From CAWANF01 sp963783355 (GTDB lineage Bacteria; Bacteroidota; Rhodothermia; Balneolales; DATFMH01), in contig CAWANF010000001.1 in NCBI GenBank assembly GCA_963783355.1, positions 1,116,001-1,180,000 of the forward strand: 64,000 nt of DNA, given 5' to 3'. Of this stretch, positions 18,173 through 27,179 are shown piece by piece. A program made the position numbers and the translations under genes. Below the pieces are notes generated by a model. The model did no database searches. It was not told the DNA's origin and worked only from the letters and a program-made list of their open reading frames with translations. How positions within the stretch are numbered: position 1 is the first letter of the stretch; each line of letters opens with the position of its first letter.

Positions 18173-19758
18173 TGAATAAAAATTATGATTTTCTGGTGTT
18201 AGGAAGCGGAGCTGCGGGCTTGTCTTATGCCCTGAAAGTCGCAGAATTTGGAACGGTTGCCATCGTCACCAAAAAGAATTCGACAGAATCGAATACAAAT
18301 TATGCCCAGGGCGGAATAGCCGCGGTAATGAGCGAAACCGACGATTTTGAAAAACATGTTCAGGATACCCTGATTGCAGGCGCCGGTTTGTGTAAAAAAA
18401 AATCGGTTGAGCTAATTGTAAAAAAAGGCCCGATAATTATCCGGGAGCTCGTTGATATGGGGGCTGAATTCACAAGGAAGAATGATGAATTTCATCTCGG
18501 ACGGGAAGGTGGACATTCTCATAACAGGATTGTACACGCAAAAGATACTACCGGGGCCGAAATTGAACGGGTTTTGGTTAGTAAAGCAGAAGGACATCCG
18601 AATATAAAGATACTTGAGCATCATTATGCCCTGGAACTTCTCACAGAGCATCATATGGGTAAACGTGTAACGCGCTATGATGAGAATATCCATTGTTTCG
18701 GAGCTTATGTTTTAGATATTCATACAGGGCATGTCGATAAAATTTTGGCTAAAAGTACGTTACTGGCAACCGGTGGAGCCGGACAGGTTTATCAGCATAC
18801 TACAAACCCGGAAATTGCAACCGGGGATGGTATTGCCATGGCTTACAGGGCAAAAGCACGGATAGCCAACATGGAATTCATCCAGTTTCATCCGACATCG
18901 CTTTATCTGAAAGAAGCCAATTCATTTCTTATATCTGAAGCCGTGCGTGGACATGGCGGTATCCTCAGAAATAAGGATGGATATGCTTTTATGGCTGATT
19001 ATGATGAACGTAAAGAACTCGCTCCGAGAGACATTGTTGCACGTGCCATTGATGATCAGCTAAAAAAAAGGGGGGATGATTGCGTTTATCTGGATGTAAC
19101 TCATCTTGATGCCAATGAGCTTAAAAAATCGTTCCCTTTTATTTATGAAACCTGTTTATCGTACGGGTTAGATATCACTGAAAAGCCGATTCCTGTAGTT
19201 CCCGCAGCACATTATATTTGTGGTGGTGTAATAACCGATTTGGAAGGGAAAACATCTTTAAATGGTTTGTTTGCCTGTGGCGAAGTGACCTGTACAGGCG
19301 TTCATGGAGCCAATCGTTTGGCCTCAAATAGTTTGTTAGAAGCTTTGGTATTTGGGGAAGAAGCGGCAAAAGCATCCATAGAGTACAATAAAGGAGTGGT
19401 ATTTAATGAAGATTTGCCGGAATGGGACGAAACAGGAACGTTTAATACCGAAGAATGGGTCTTGATATCCCACAATAAACGCGAATTGCAGCATATCATG
19501 TGGGATTATGTCGGGATTGTTCGAAGCAATTTGCGTCTGGAGCGGGCATTTCGCCGTACAAAATTGTTGTACGAAGAAGTGGAAGATTTTTATAAGCGAA
19601 ACAAGGTCAGTGTTCCTTTGTATCAACTGCGAAACATAATTGCTGTTTCTTATATGATTATACGCTCAGCCCTGGAAAGAAAAGAAAGCAGGGGCTTGCA
19701 TTATACGACAGACTATCCGAAAACGGATGAATCGGAATGTCACGATACGGTGATATGA
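18172..19758 (+). CDS. nadB: L-aspartate oxidase
   Basis: A 528-residue FAD enzyme that oxidises L-aspartate to iminoaspartate, the first step of de novo NAD synthesis. The N-terminus has the Rossmann motif VLGSGAAGLSYALK, followed by the family signature SNTNYAQGGIAAV. Further conserved pieces are IQFHPTSLY, the active-site PRDIVARAID, and GEVTCTGVHGANRLASNSL. It overlaps prfB by one base and coaE by four. No nadA or nadC is present in the window. Confidence 0.94.
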   Translation: MNKNYDFLVLGSGAAGLSYALKVAEFGTVAIVTKKNSTESNTNYAQGGIAAVMSETDDFEKHVQDTLIAGAGLCKKKSVELIVKKGPIIIRELVDMGAEFTRKNDEFHLGREGGHSHNRIVHAKDTTGAEIERVLVSKAEGHPNIKILEHHYALELLTEHHMGKRVTRYDENIHCFGAYVLDIHTGHVDKILAKSTLLATGGAGQVYQHTTNPEIATGDGIAMAYRAKARIANMEFIQFHPTSLYLKEANSFLISEAVRGHGGILRNKDGYAFMADYDERKELAPRDIVARAIDDQLKKRGDDCVYLDVTHLDANELKKSFPFIYETCLSYGLDITEKPIPVVPAAHYICGGVITDLEGKTSLNGLFACGEVTCTGVHGANRLASNSLLEALVFGEEAAKASIEYNKGVVFNEDLPEWDETGTFNTEEWVLISHNKRELQHIMWDYVGIVRSNLRLERAFRRTKLLYEEVEDFYKRNKVSVPLYQLRNIIAVSYMIIRSALERKESRGLHYTTDYPKTDESECHDTVI

Positions 19759-20354
19759 TTAAGGTTGGATTAACCGGCGGGATTGGAAGCGGGAAGAGTA
19801 CCGTGTGCAAAGTCTGGGAATATTTAGGTGCAAAGGTTATCTATGCCGATGATCTTGCCAAAGATCTGATGGAAAGGGATCCTGCATTAAGGAAAGCTTT
19901 AATAAATGCCTTTGGTCAAGATTCTTATTTAGAGGACGGGAAATTAAATCGCCCCTATCTTTCAAAAGTGGCTTTTGAAAAAGGCAGGGTAAAAGAATTT
20001 AATGAGTTAATCCATCCCAGGGTATTTGAAGAGACGGCTATTCTTTCAAAAAGGGCAGAAGAAGAGGGATATCCAATGATCGTTAAGGAGGCTGCTTTAC
20101 TATTGCAATATGGCCGTCCCAATGATTTAGATTACATCGTGGTAGTCATTGCAGATGAACAAAAAAGAATTCAGAGAGTCGAAAAAAGAGATCATGTTGA
20201 TAAAGATTCTATTCTGCAACGTATTCGGAAGCAACAAAACCAGGAAGAAATGGTAGTGTTTGCCGACATTATTATTGATAATAATGGATCCTTAGAGAGT
20301 TTAAAGGAAAAAGCAGAAATATTATTTGATAAGCTCATATCAGGGAATAGTTGA
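19755..20354 (+). CDS. coaE: Dephospho-CoA kinase
   Basis: A 199-residue P-loop kinase that phosphorylates dephospho-CoA in the last step of coenzyme A synthesis. The N-terminus is IKVGLTGGIGSGKSTV (Walker A), then VIYADDLAKDLM and the LIHPRVF segment. The frame could start at 19737, but the ATG at 19755 gives the usual family N-terminus (MIKVGLTGG) and an ATGA overlap with nadB, so I prefer it. Confidence 0.93.
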   Translation: MIKVGLTGGIGSGKSTVCKVWEYLGAKVIYADDLAKDLMERDPALRKALINAFGQDSYLEDGKLNRPYLSKVAFEKGRVKEFNELIHPRVFEETAILSKRAEEEGYPMIVKEAALLLQYGRPNDLDYIVVVIADEQKRIQRVEKRDHVDKDSILQRIRKQQNQEEMVVFADIIIDNNGSLESLKEKAEILFDKLISGNS

Positions 20355-20560
20355 AAACCCGGGAAAGCTCTTACAAAAAATGACTATTAAGTTTTTTCAA
20401 CTTTCTTCTGTCGCACTAAAATATTCAGTATTTTCATAATGTTACGGTAAAAATTTAAAAAGTATAATAAAAAGTTTGGAATGAAAGCGCTTTTCTGCTT
20501 ATCATAAGGTACTTTGTTTACCGATTGAATGAAATATCATGATAATTATTTGCGGGATTG

Positions 20561-21589
20561 ATGGAGAGACTTATTACACTGGAGGAATTTATAATTTCCA
20601 GACAGAATCGTTTTTCGGGAGCAACCGGAGAGCTATCTCAGATATTGAGAGATATAAGTCTTGCTGCAAAGATTGTTTCTCGTGAAGTAAATAAAGCGGG
20701 TATTACCAATATCCTCGGTTTTAATGGAAGTGAAAATGTTCATGGCGAAAGAGTTAAAAAACTAGATGTCTTTGCTGATGAACAAATGTTGTACGCATTA
20801 TCGCGATCCGATATTGTTTGTATGATTATAACCGAGGAAAATGAAGGAATAATACGTTTAGGTAATACTTCGGGAAAGTACATTGTTTATTGTGACCCTT
20901 TGGATGGATCATCAAATATTGATGTTAATGTATCTATCGGCACGATTTTTTCTATCTACATGAGAAAAAGTCACCGGGCCGATTATCCGGATAATGATGA
21001 TCCAATGCAGCCGGGTGTAAATCAGGTTGCAGCAGGATATGTTCTTTACGGATCCAGTACGATGATGGTTTACACTACCGGATTAGGTGTGAGCGCTTTT
21101 ACTCTGGATCCCAGTATTGGAGAGTTTTTCCTCTCAGAGGATAATATAAAAATTCCCGAGTTAGGGCCTTATTATAGTGTTAACGAGGGTAGTTATAATA
21201 CCTGGGAAGAAGGTTTGAAGAAATATGTAAAGTACTGCCAACAGGAAGATAAAGATTCTTTACGGCCTTATTCGGCCCGATACATAGGTTCCATGGTTGC
21301 AGATTTACATAGGATCATGTTGAAAGGCGGGATTTTTATCTACCCTCAAAGTAAAAGATATCCGAAAGGAAAGCTTCGTTTAATGTACGAATGTAATCCA
21401 TTGTCTTTTATCATCGAACAGGCGGGTGGAAAAGCCTCTACGGGAAGCAACAGAATAATGGAAATTGATTGCCATAATATACATCAGCGTACGCCGGTTT
21501 ATATAGGTTCAAAGCAGAATGTGGAACAAGTAGAATATTTTTTGAATAAATATGATAATGCTGCCAATGAGAAATTAGTACAATCCTGA
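20561..21589 (+). CDS. fbp: Class I fructose-1,6-bisphosphatase
   Basis: A 342-residue gluconeogenic enzyme that hydrolyses fructose-1,6-bisphosphate to fructose-6-phosphate. Metal and substrate motifs are visible: LDVFADEQM, IITEENEG, YCDPLDGSSNIDVNVSIGT and the C-terminal GGIFIYPQ with KLRLMYECNPLSFIIEQAGG. The ATG at 20561 is chosen over a TTG directly before it. The gene is preceded by about 200 bp without a gene and followed by a good intrinsic terminator, so it is probably monocistronic. Confidence 0.94.
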   Translation: MERLITLEEFIISRQNRFSGATGELSQILRDISLAAKIVSREVNKAGITNILGFNGSENVHGERVKKLDVFADEQMLYALSRSDIVCMIITEENEGIIRLGNTSGKYIVYCDPLDGSSNIDVNVSIGTIFSIYMRKSHRADYPDNDDPMQPGVNQVAAGYVLYGSSTMMVYTTGLGVSAFTLDPSIGEFFLSEDNIKIPELGPYYSVNEGSYNTWEEGLKKYVKYCQQEDKDSLRPYSARYIGSMVADLHRIMLKGGIFIYPQSKRYPKGKLRLMYECNPLSFIIEQAGGKASTGSNRIMEIDCHNIHQRTPVYIGSKQNVEQVEYFLNKYDNAANEKLVQS

Positions 21590-21609
21590 GGTCAAAGGTT
21601 AAAGGTCAA
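21589..21609. repeat. Three tandem heptamers (AGGTCAA type)
   Basis: Three 7-base units, AGGTCAA-AGGTTAA-AGGTCAA, begin on the last base of the fbp stop codon. Two other heptamer arrays in this window also start directly after genes (46089 and 46181). Confidence 0.7.
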
Positions 21610-21654
21610 GTGGGGGAGTCATGGCATAAAAAACTCCCTCATATTTTGTACATT

Positions 21655-21690
21655 AAAAAAGGGAGAGCGGAATAACTCTCCCTTTTTGTT
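21655..21690. terminator. Intrinsic terminator after fbp (bidirectional)
   Basis: The stem GGGAGAG (21661-21667) pairs with CTCTCCC (21676-21682) around an 8-base loop. It is followed by a T run and preceded by an A run, so it can stop transcription from fbp and from the opposite strand. A weaker hairpin (GGGAGT/ACTCCC) lies just upstream, near 21614-21638. Confidence 0.85.
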
Positions 21691-21727
21691 TTTATCTCAA
21701 TTCTCTAAATTCACGATCATGTGATAC

Positions 21728-22237
21728 TCAGAATGCTACTTTCATCCCTTCGGTTATATCGTGATTTATACAGTATCCGCCATTCATTTCAACAACATAT
21801 AATGCCGGGCCATCCGAATTAAGTTGTTTTTCGGAGTAAGGCTGGGCTGAATGATGTATCCTGATAATTTTTTTATTCTTATCAAGAAAGATGATATCAA
21901 GCGGTAAAGGGGTATTAGCCATCCAAAAACTAAGGTTCTGCACTTTTTGAAAAATAAATAGCATTCCTTCGTTTTCGGGCAAATGTGTAACATTCATCAA
22001 TCCTGTATCCCGTTCCATAGAATTATTGGCGATTGCGACATGGGCTGTCGAAATCGTATCTCCTTTAGATGACAGGAAAGAGACCGTATGGGTCGGGGTG
22101 ATGGTCCGACTCATTTGCTGAGTATCTTTTGATGCATTACGAGAAGCTTTTGAACAATTTGTCATAATAAAAGCTGCCAGGACAATGCTTAATAGGAATC
22201 CGGTTTTAATCGTTTTCACCTGGTATATCTTCCTCAT
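21728..22237 (-). CDS. DUF192-family lipoprotein
   Basis: A 169-residue protein with an N-terminal signal (residues 11-27, IMTNCS, a loose lipobox with Cys28) and one DUF192 domain. The domain shows RDTGLMNVTHLPENEGMLF and FWMANTPLPLDIIFLD, as in the family. DUF192 proteins are small periplasmic or lipid-anchored proteins of unknown function. It overlaps the 3' end of the VPS10-like gene by 32 bp and is the second gene of that operon. Confidence 0.85.
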   Translation of the reverse strand: MRKIYQVKTIKTGFLLSIVLAAFIMTNCSKASRNASKDTQQMSRTITPTHTVSFLSSKGDTISTAHVAIANNSMERDTGLMNVTHLPENEGMLFIFQKVQNLSFWMANTPLPLDIIFLDKNKKIIRIHHSAQPYSEKQLNSDGPALYVVEMNGGYCINHDITEGMKVAF

Positions 22238-25097
22238 TATTATTTTTATTCTTTTTTATCTGCAGGGTTGTCTGATCTGTAACTGATCCATTTTTTATAA
22301 GGACTTTATAGTTACCAGGGCTCAAATAGACATCATTATGATCTTTGGATGCTCTTTTGTCCATTTTTAAATCATAAGAAAAAACATGAAAGCCGACAGA
22401 AGCCGGAGCCTCCATTTTTCTCAGTAATTTTCCATCTTTATTTATAATGGAGATTTCAACATTAGTGTGATTATTTGATTTCCCGATATAATAAAGTAAG
22501 GTAACGTCCGGCATATCCGGTTTCATATATGGATATCTTGCTTTGCCCCATTGTTTTGAAAATCTTACATTCCCGGGTTGAAAAGCCATAACCGGAGTAT
22601 CCAGTTTATCAACGGTCAGTTTTTCAAAAGGTTCGATATTCATGGTATAAACACTTCTTCCATGAGTACCCATAACCAGAACATGGTCTCTCTTCTGGAT
22701 CGTCATATCATAGGTTGGAACGTTGGGAATAGCTGTATCTATAACCTGCCAGTTCTTTCCCCCATTTAAACTGAGATACGCACCATCGTCGGTACCGGTA
22801 TACAACAAATCGGGGTTTACCGGATCCTGAACAACTACATTGATATTTTCTTCCGGCAAATCTCCGCTTATTGATTGCCAGGTTTTGCCATAATCGGTTG
22901 TCTTATAGATCATAGCCCTGAACTCATCGTAACGGTATGCGGTTAGCGTCACAAAAGCAGTTGCTTCATCGTATGGTGAAGAAAAAATAGAACTAACCCA
23001 CATATTTCGGGGTAATGAGCCAGAAACCAGCTGCCAGTGTACGCCACCGTCTTTTGTCAGTTGAATATTTCCATCATCTGTTCCGACCCAAATCAAACCA
23101 AATTTCAACGGGGATTCAGAAATGGTTGTTAATGTGGAATAAGGAACATTACCCTGTTTATGATTGGTGGTTAAATCGGGGCTGATTGGTGTAAAATGAT
23201 TTCCCTGGTCCAAACTGCGTAATAAACGCTGAGAGCCCATATAAATAATATCGGAATTATGCGGACTTATGATAATGGGAGCATTCCAGTTCCAGTGGTA
23301 AATTGGCTGTCCGATGTCGTGTTTCGGAGTGATATAGTCATGAGACATTGTATTTCTGTTAATACGATAATAGTTACCGTATTGATATCCTGCATAGACA
23401 ATCCCATTATCCCGAGGATCAACTGCAACATGCATACCGTCGCCACCGAGAAGCCGTTTCCAATGTGGCGATTTGTTGGGAATCGTCCCGGAAGAACCGT
23501 AAAAGACACCATTATCCTGTAAGCCACCGTAGATATTGAATGGTTTCTCGTTATCAACACTTACACTATAGAATTGACCTACCGCCATATTATTCAAATG
23601 ATTCCAGTGGTCCCCCGAATCGTAACTGACATACGCTCCGCCATCGGTTCCGAGAATGACATGTTTAGGATTCGATTCGTCATACCACAAAGCGTGATTA
23701 TCGGAATGGGTTTCTCTGTTTCCTACCAGGGTAAAGGTCTTACCACCATCTTCAGAACGTAATACAGGGACCCCAAAAATGAAAATCTCATTCGGATTTT
23801 TGGGATTTACACGAATCTGTGCGAAATAATAACCATAGGTATAATAAACACCTTTGAGAAGATATTTATTGACTTTATGCCAGTGTTTGCCGTAATCATC
23901 CGAGCGAAAAACTTCAGCTCCTACAACATCCGAACTCACTTCCGCAGATGCCGCATCTTCGCCATTATAATCGGCTATATCTTTTATAGAATACTTTCCG
24001 TTTTTGATATCATTTTTAACTGATTGGGCGGAGTATTTAGCCGGGAAATCATTCTTTTTTAGAAATTTATCCAGTTTTTTATCATCAAGTTTCAGGAAAT
24101 CGTCTGCCGACATATTTTTAAAAGAAGAAAAGGTGAGTCCTTCTGAAACGTTTTTATTTTCCTTCTCTGATTTTTTCTTCTTTTTAACTTTATCCTGATT
24201 ATCAACAACGGCATATAAAACGTTTGGTTTCGACTGGCAGATATCAAGACCAATACGTCCAACATTGGAGCCGGATAAAAATCCTTTATCTGATTTTTTC
24301 CATGTATTACCACCGTCGTCCGACCTGTAAATGGAAGAGCCTGATCCCGATCCTATGAAATTCCATGGGTAGCGTTTGCGGGTCCATGTGGCAGCCCAAA
24401 GCTGATTTGGATTTTCAGGATTGATAACTAAATCGATAACGCCGGTCGTATCGTTAATAAAAAGCGTCTTTTTCCATGTTTTTCCACCATCGGTAGTTTT
24501 ATAAACTCCACGGGCATCGCTATTGGAATAAAGCGGGCCTTCGCTGGCAACCCACGCGATATTCGGATTCGCAGGGTGGGTTATAATTCTTGAAATATGC
24601 TGTGTATTCGTTAAACCTTCAAAATCCCAGGTATTTCCGCCATCCATACTTTTATAGATTCCGGTGCCCGGATAGCTGGAACGGCTGCTGTTCACTTCGC
24701 CGGTTCCAACCCAAATAATATTAGGGTTAGCTTTGGATAAAGCTATATCGCCGACAGTAAGTGTTCCATTTCCGTCGAAGATGGGCTTGAAACTAGAGCC
24801 ATTATTGGTTGTTTTAAAAACACCACCGGAGGCGTATGCGATATAGAACTCATTAATATTGGAGGGATTAACCGCAATGTCCGTAACACGGCCTGCCATC
24901 ACAACAGGACCAATACTTTTGACCGGCATTTTTTTAATGAGTGACGAACCGGCCATCGTTGATCGCCTGGAGATATATGATTGTACTTCCGAAGAGCCGG
25001 AAGGGGTGACTTGTGCTTTTGCCAGGGTAAATGTGCCGCCCAGTAATAGCAGATACAGAATAGGTATGCGCTTCCAGGAATTGTTCATAATATTCAA
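22206..25097 (-). CDS. Secreted VPS10/sortilin-like BNR-repeat protein
   Basis: A 963-residue exported protein with a signal peptide (ILYLLLLGGTFTLAKAQ) and many Asp-box/BNR repeats of the type YKSMDGGNTW, YKTTDGGKTW, YRSDDGGNTW and LRSEDGGKTF. These build a multi-bladed propeller as in sortilin/VPS10 and sialidase-like folds. A charged insert rich in KKKKSEK and KLDDKKLDKFLKK lies at about residues 305-385. The C-terminal ~130 residues look like an Ig/FnIII-type domain. Annotators often call these glycosyl hydrolases, but no catalytic residues can be assigned. It is probably cell-surface or periplasmic. Confidence 0.85.
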   Translation of the reverse strand: MNIMNNSWKRIPILYLLLLGGTFTLAKAQVTPSGSSEVQSYISRRSTMAGSSLIKKMPVKSIGPVVMAGRVTDIAVNPSNINEFYIAYASGGVFKTTNNGSSFKPIFDGNGTLTVGDIALSKANPNIIWVGTGEVNSSRSSYPGTGIYKSMDGGNTWDFEGLTNTQHISRIITHPANPNIAWVASEGPLYSNSDARGVYKTTDGGKTWKKTLFINDTTGVIDLVINPENPNQLWAATWTRKRYPWNFIGSGSGSSIYRSDDGGNTWKKSDKGFLSGSNVGRIGLDICQSKPNVLYAVVDNQDKVKKKKKSEKENKNVSEGLTFSSFKNMSADDFLKLDDKKLDKFLKKNDFPAKYSAQSVKNDIKNGKYSIKDIADYNGEDAASAEVSSDVVGAEVFRSDDYGKHWHKVNKYLLKGVYYTYGYYFAQIRVNPKNPNEIFIFGVPVLRSEDGGKTFTLVGNRETHSDNHALWYDESNPKHVILGTDGGAYVSYDSGDHWNHLNNMAVGQFYSVSVDNEKPFNIYGGLQDNGVFYGSSGTIPNKSPHWKRLLGGDGMHVAVDPRDNGIVYAGYQYGNYYRINRNTMSHDYITPKHDIGQPIYHWNWNAPIIISPHNSDIIYMGSQRLLRSLDQGNHFTPISPDLTTNHKQGNVPYSTLTTISESPLKFGLIWVGTDDGNIQLTKDGGVHWQLVSGSLPRNMWVSSIFSSPYDEATAFVTLTAYRYDEFRAMIYKTTDYGKTWQSISGDLPEENINVVVQDPVNPDLLYTGTDDGAYLSLNGGKNWQVIDTAIPNVPTYDMTIQKRDHVLVMGTHGRSVYTMNIEPFEKLTVDKLDTPVMAFQPGNVRFSKQWGKARYPYMKPDMPDVTLLYYIGKSNNHTNVEISIINKDGKLLRKMEAPASVGFHVFSYDLKMDKRASKDHNDVYLSPGNYKVLIKNGSVTDQTTLQIKKNKNNNEEDIPGEND

Positions 25098-25288
25098 GAT
25101 TTTATCAGATAATGATTTAATAATGCGGGCTATATAATAACAATGATGATAGTCTAAATTTTTAAAAACTTATTAACAAATAAAAAAGACGGTACAGAAG
25201 TTGTTTAGAGTATTTGAATATCCGGTGATCAAATGGAAATAAATAATGCGAATTATACGTTTTTTAAAACATGGATGAGGGTAGTGGG

Positions 25289-25320
25289 TTTGTAATTATT
25301 TACAAATAAGGTTATCTTAG
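25289..25320 (+). promoter_or_regulatory. Possible FCB-type promoter of the rimP operon
   Basis: TTTG at 25289-25292 and TATCTTAG at 25313-25320 are separated by 20 bp, resembling the TTTG/TAnnTTTG promoters of Bacteroidota-type sigma factors. A start just downstream would place the hairpin at 25331 at the 5' end of the transcript. Confidence 0.35.
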
Positions 25321-25330
25321 CTCTGATAAA

Positions 25331-25360
25331 GTGAGCGCCGTGAGGGCTCGCTTTTTTTTG
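25331..25360 (+). terminator. Terminator-like hairpin in the rimP leader (candidate attenuator)
   Basis: GTGAGCGCC (25331-25339) pairs with GGGCTCGC (25344-25351) around a GTGA loop with one bulged base, followed by eight T. It lies 20 bp before rimP. The preceding gene is on the opposite strand and divergent, so there is no plus-strand transcript for it to end except the operon's own. Premature termination controlling the nusA operon is therefore inferred. Confidence 0.7.
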
Positions 25361-25379
25361 TACTTATAATCCTGAATAA

Positions 25380-25841
25380 TTGGTCGAAACAACTGAAAAT
25401 AAAATAAAAGAACTTCTGGATTCAATCCTTGAAAACACCCCTATGTTTTTTGTAGACATGGAATTAAAGGGGAACAAAGGAAGCCGGACACTTTGGGTTT
25501 ATGTCGATAGTGAAGAAGGTGGTATAAATCTTGATCAGTGCGCCAGGTTAAGTGAAGAACTAGGCCTTTTAGTTGAGGCTCACAAGTTGATTGATGGCCG
25601 TTACCGGTTGAATGTTTCATCACCGGGGCTAGACAGGCCTTTGGTTGACATACGGCAATACAAAAAAAATAAAGGCCGTAAAGCCTCTGTTAAGTGCCGT
25701 TTTGGAGAAGAAGTGAAAACAATTAAAGGTATTTTGAAAAAAGCAGACGACGACCAACTCGTGATTGAACAGGATAATAAGAAAGAACAGGTCATCACAT
25801 TTGACGACATCATAGAAACGAAGATTTTAGCTGCCTGGTGA
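25380..25841 (+). CDS. rimP: Ribosome maturation factor RimP
   Basis: A 153-residue 30S assembly factor. The N-terminal alpha/beta domain contains the typical FFVDMELKG and NLDQCARLSEELG, then YRLNVSSPGLDRPL, and the C-terminal Sm-like domain follows. The start is TTG at 25380. It heads the rimP-nusA-infB-rbfA-truB-ribF cluster, a very conserved order for ribosome assembly and translation initiation genes. Confidence 0.93.
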   Translation: MVETTENKIKELLDSILENTPMFFVDMELKGNKGSRTLWVYVDSEEGGINLDQCARLSEELGLLVEAHKLIDGRYRLNVSSPGLDRPLVDIRQYKKNKGRKASVKCRFGEEVKTIKGILKKADDDQLVIEQDNKKEQVITFDDIIETKILAAW

Positions 25842-25869
25842 TTTTCATAACGCTGATTGGGAGAATTCA

Positions 25870-27120
25870 ATGAAAGGTGATATTTCAAAACAAATAGTTC
25901 AATCTTTTGCTGAAATAGCAAAAGACAAAGGGATTGACCGTAATCTTTTGCTGTCGATATTGGAAGACGTCTTTAAGTCCATGATACGCAAAAAATACGG
26001 ATCTGATGATTCTTTCAGCGTCATCTTAAATCCTGACCGCGGTGAAATTCAGATGCTTCATATTCGGGAAGTGGTTCCTGATGAAGAACTTACCGATCCG
26101 GTTATGGAAATAGGAATCACTGAAGCTCATAAATTCGATGAGGATCTGGAATTCTACGATGAATTTGCCCAGGAAATTTTCGTGGAAGATTTCGGCCGAC
26201 GTTCGGTATTAATGGCGCGACAAACTCTCGCTCAAAGAATACGTGAAATTGAAAAGGAAAACGTATTCGAAGAATATATGGATCGCGTTGGTGAAATTAT
26301 TTTAGGTGATGTTTATCAGGTCAGGAAAAATGATATTCTGGTAAATCACAATGGCGTGGAACTGGTTATGCCAAAACGGGAACAGATTTATAAAGATCGA
26401 TTCCGTAAAGGGGATACTATTCGTGCCGTGGTAGTGGAAGTGAAACGGGAAAACGGGAATCCAACCGTTATTATATCCCGTACATCGCCAATATTCCTGG
26501 AACGCTTGTTTGAAAATGAAATTCCTGAAGTTTTCGATGGTATCATTGAAATTGTCAAGACCGTTCGTGAACCCGGTGATCGTTCCAAAGTGGCTGTGAC
26601 ATCTCATGATGAACGGGTAGATGCCGTTGGAGCCTGTGTGGGAATGAAAGGTGTGCGTATACACTCGATTGTTCGGGAATTATGTAATGAAAATATTGAT
26701 GTAATCAATTATACTGTTAATAAAATAGATTTTATAAAAAGAGCTTTGCAACCGGCTGACGTATTGTCTGTTGAATTGGACAATACAGGAGTATATGCTA
26801 AAGTTGTTGTACCGGTCGATCAGGTATCGAAAGCTATCGGAAAAGGTGGCGTAAATATTAGATTGGCTTCTAAGCTTACTGGTTGCGAAATTGATGTTTA
26901 CCGTGAGGTTGACGAAGAAGACGATATCGATATTTTTGAATTCTCTGAGGATTTTGGAAATGAAGTTGTTCAGATGTTATATGATATCGGCTGTGATACA
27001 GCTCGGGCCGTCCTGGAACTCGATCCTGTTGAATTATCACGCAGGACTGAAAATAAAATTACGGAAGACGAAGCAAGAGAAATAATTGATATTATAGAAG
27101 AAGAGTTTGAAGAAGATTAG
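25870..27120 (+). CDS. nusA: Transcription termination/antitermination factor NusA
   Basis: A 416-residue RNA polymerase-binding factor acting in pausing, termination and antitermination. It has the N-terminal polymerase-binding domain (1-120), an S1 domain (about 130-200), and two KH domains with [19 protein letters not shown] and [15 protein letters not shown]. It ends with a short acidic tail and lacks the C-terminal AR repeats of E. coli NusA, as in many Bacteroidota. NusA could act on the hairpin in the operon leader. Confidence 0.96.
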   Translation: MKGDISKQIVQSFAEIAKDKGIDRNLLLSILEDVFKSMIRKKYGSDDSFSVILNPDRGEIQMLHIREVVPDEELTDPVMEIGITEAHKFDEDLEFYDEFAQEIFVEDFGRRSVLMARQTLAQRIREIEKENVFEEYMDRVGEIILGDVYQVRKNDILVNHNGVELVMPKREQIYKDRFRKGDTIRAVVVEVKRENGNPTVIISRTSPIFLERLFENEIPEVFDGIIEIVKTVREPGDRSKVAVTSHDERVDAVGACVGMKGVRIHSIVRELCNENIDVINYTVNKIDFIKRALQPADVLSVELDNTGVYAKVVVPVDQVSKAIGKGGVNIRLASKLTGCEIDVYREVDEEDDIDIFEFSEDFGNEVVQMLYDIGCDTARAVLELDPVELSRRTENKITEDEAREIIDIIEEEFEED

Positions 27121-27179
27121 TATCGTTATCTAATGTTCCTCGCTTCTTCAAAACAAATAGATTTATTCTAATTATACTT

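Noticed and set aside
22206..25097. Assignment as a glycosyl hydrolase or sialidase
   Set aside because: BNR/Asp-box repeats mark a propeller fold only; catalytic residues of sialidases were not identified.
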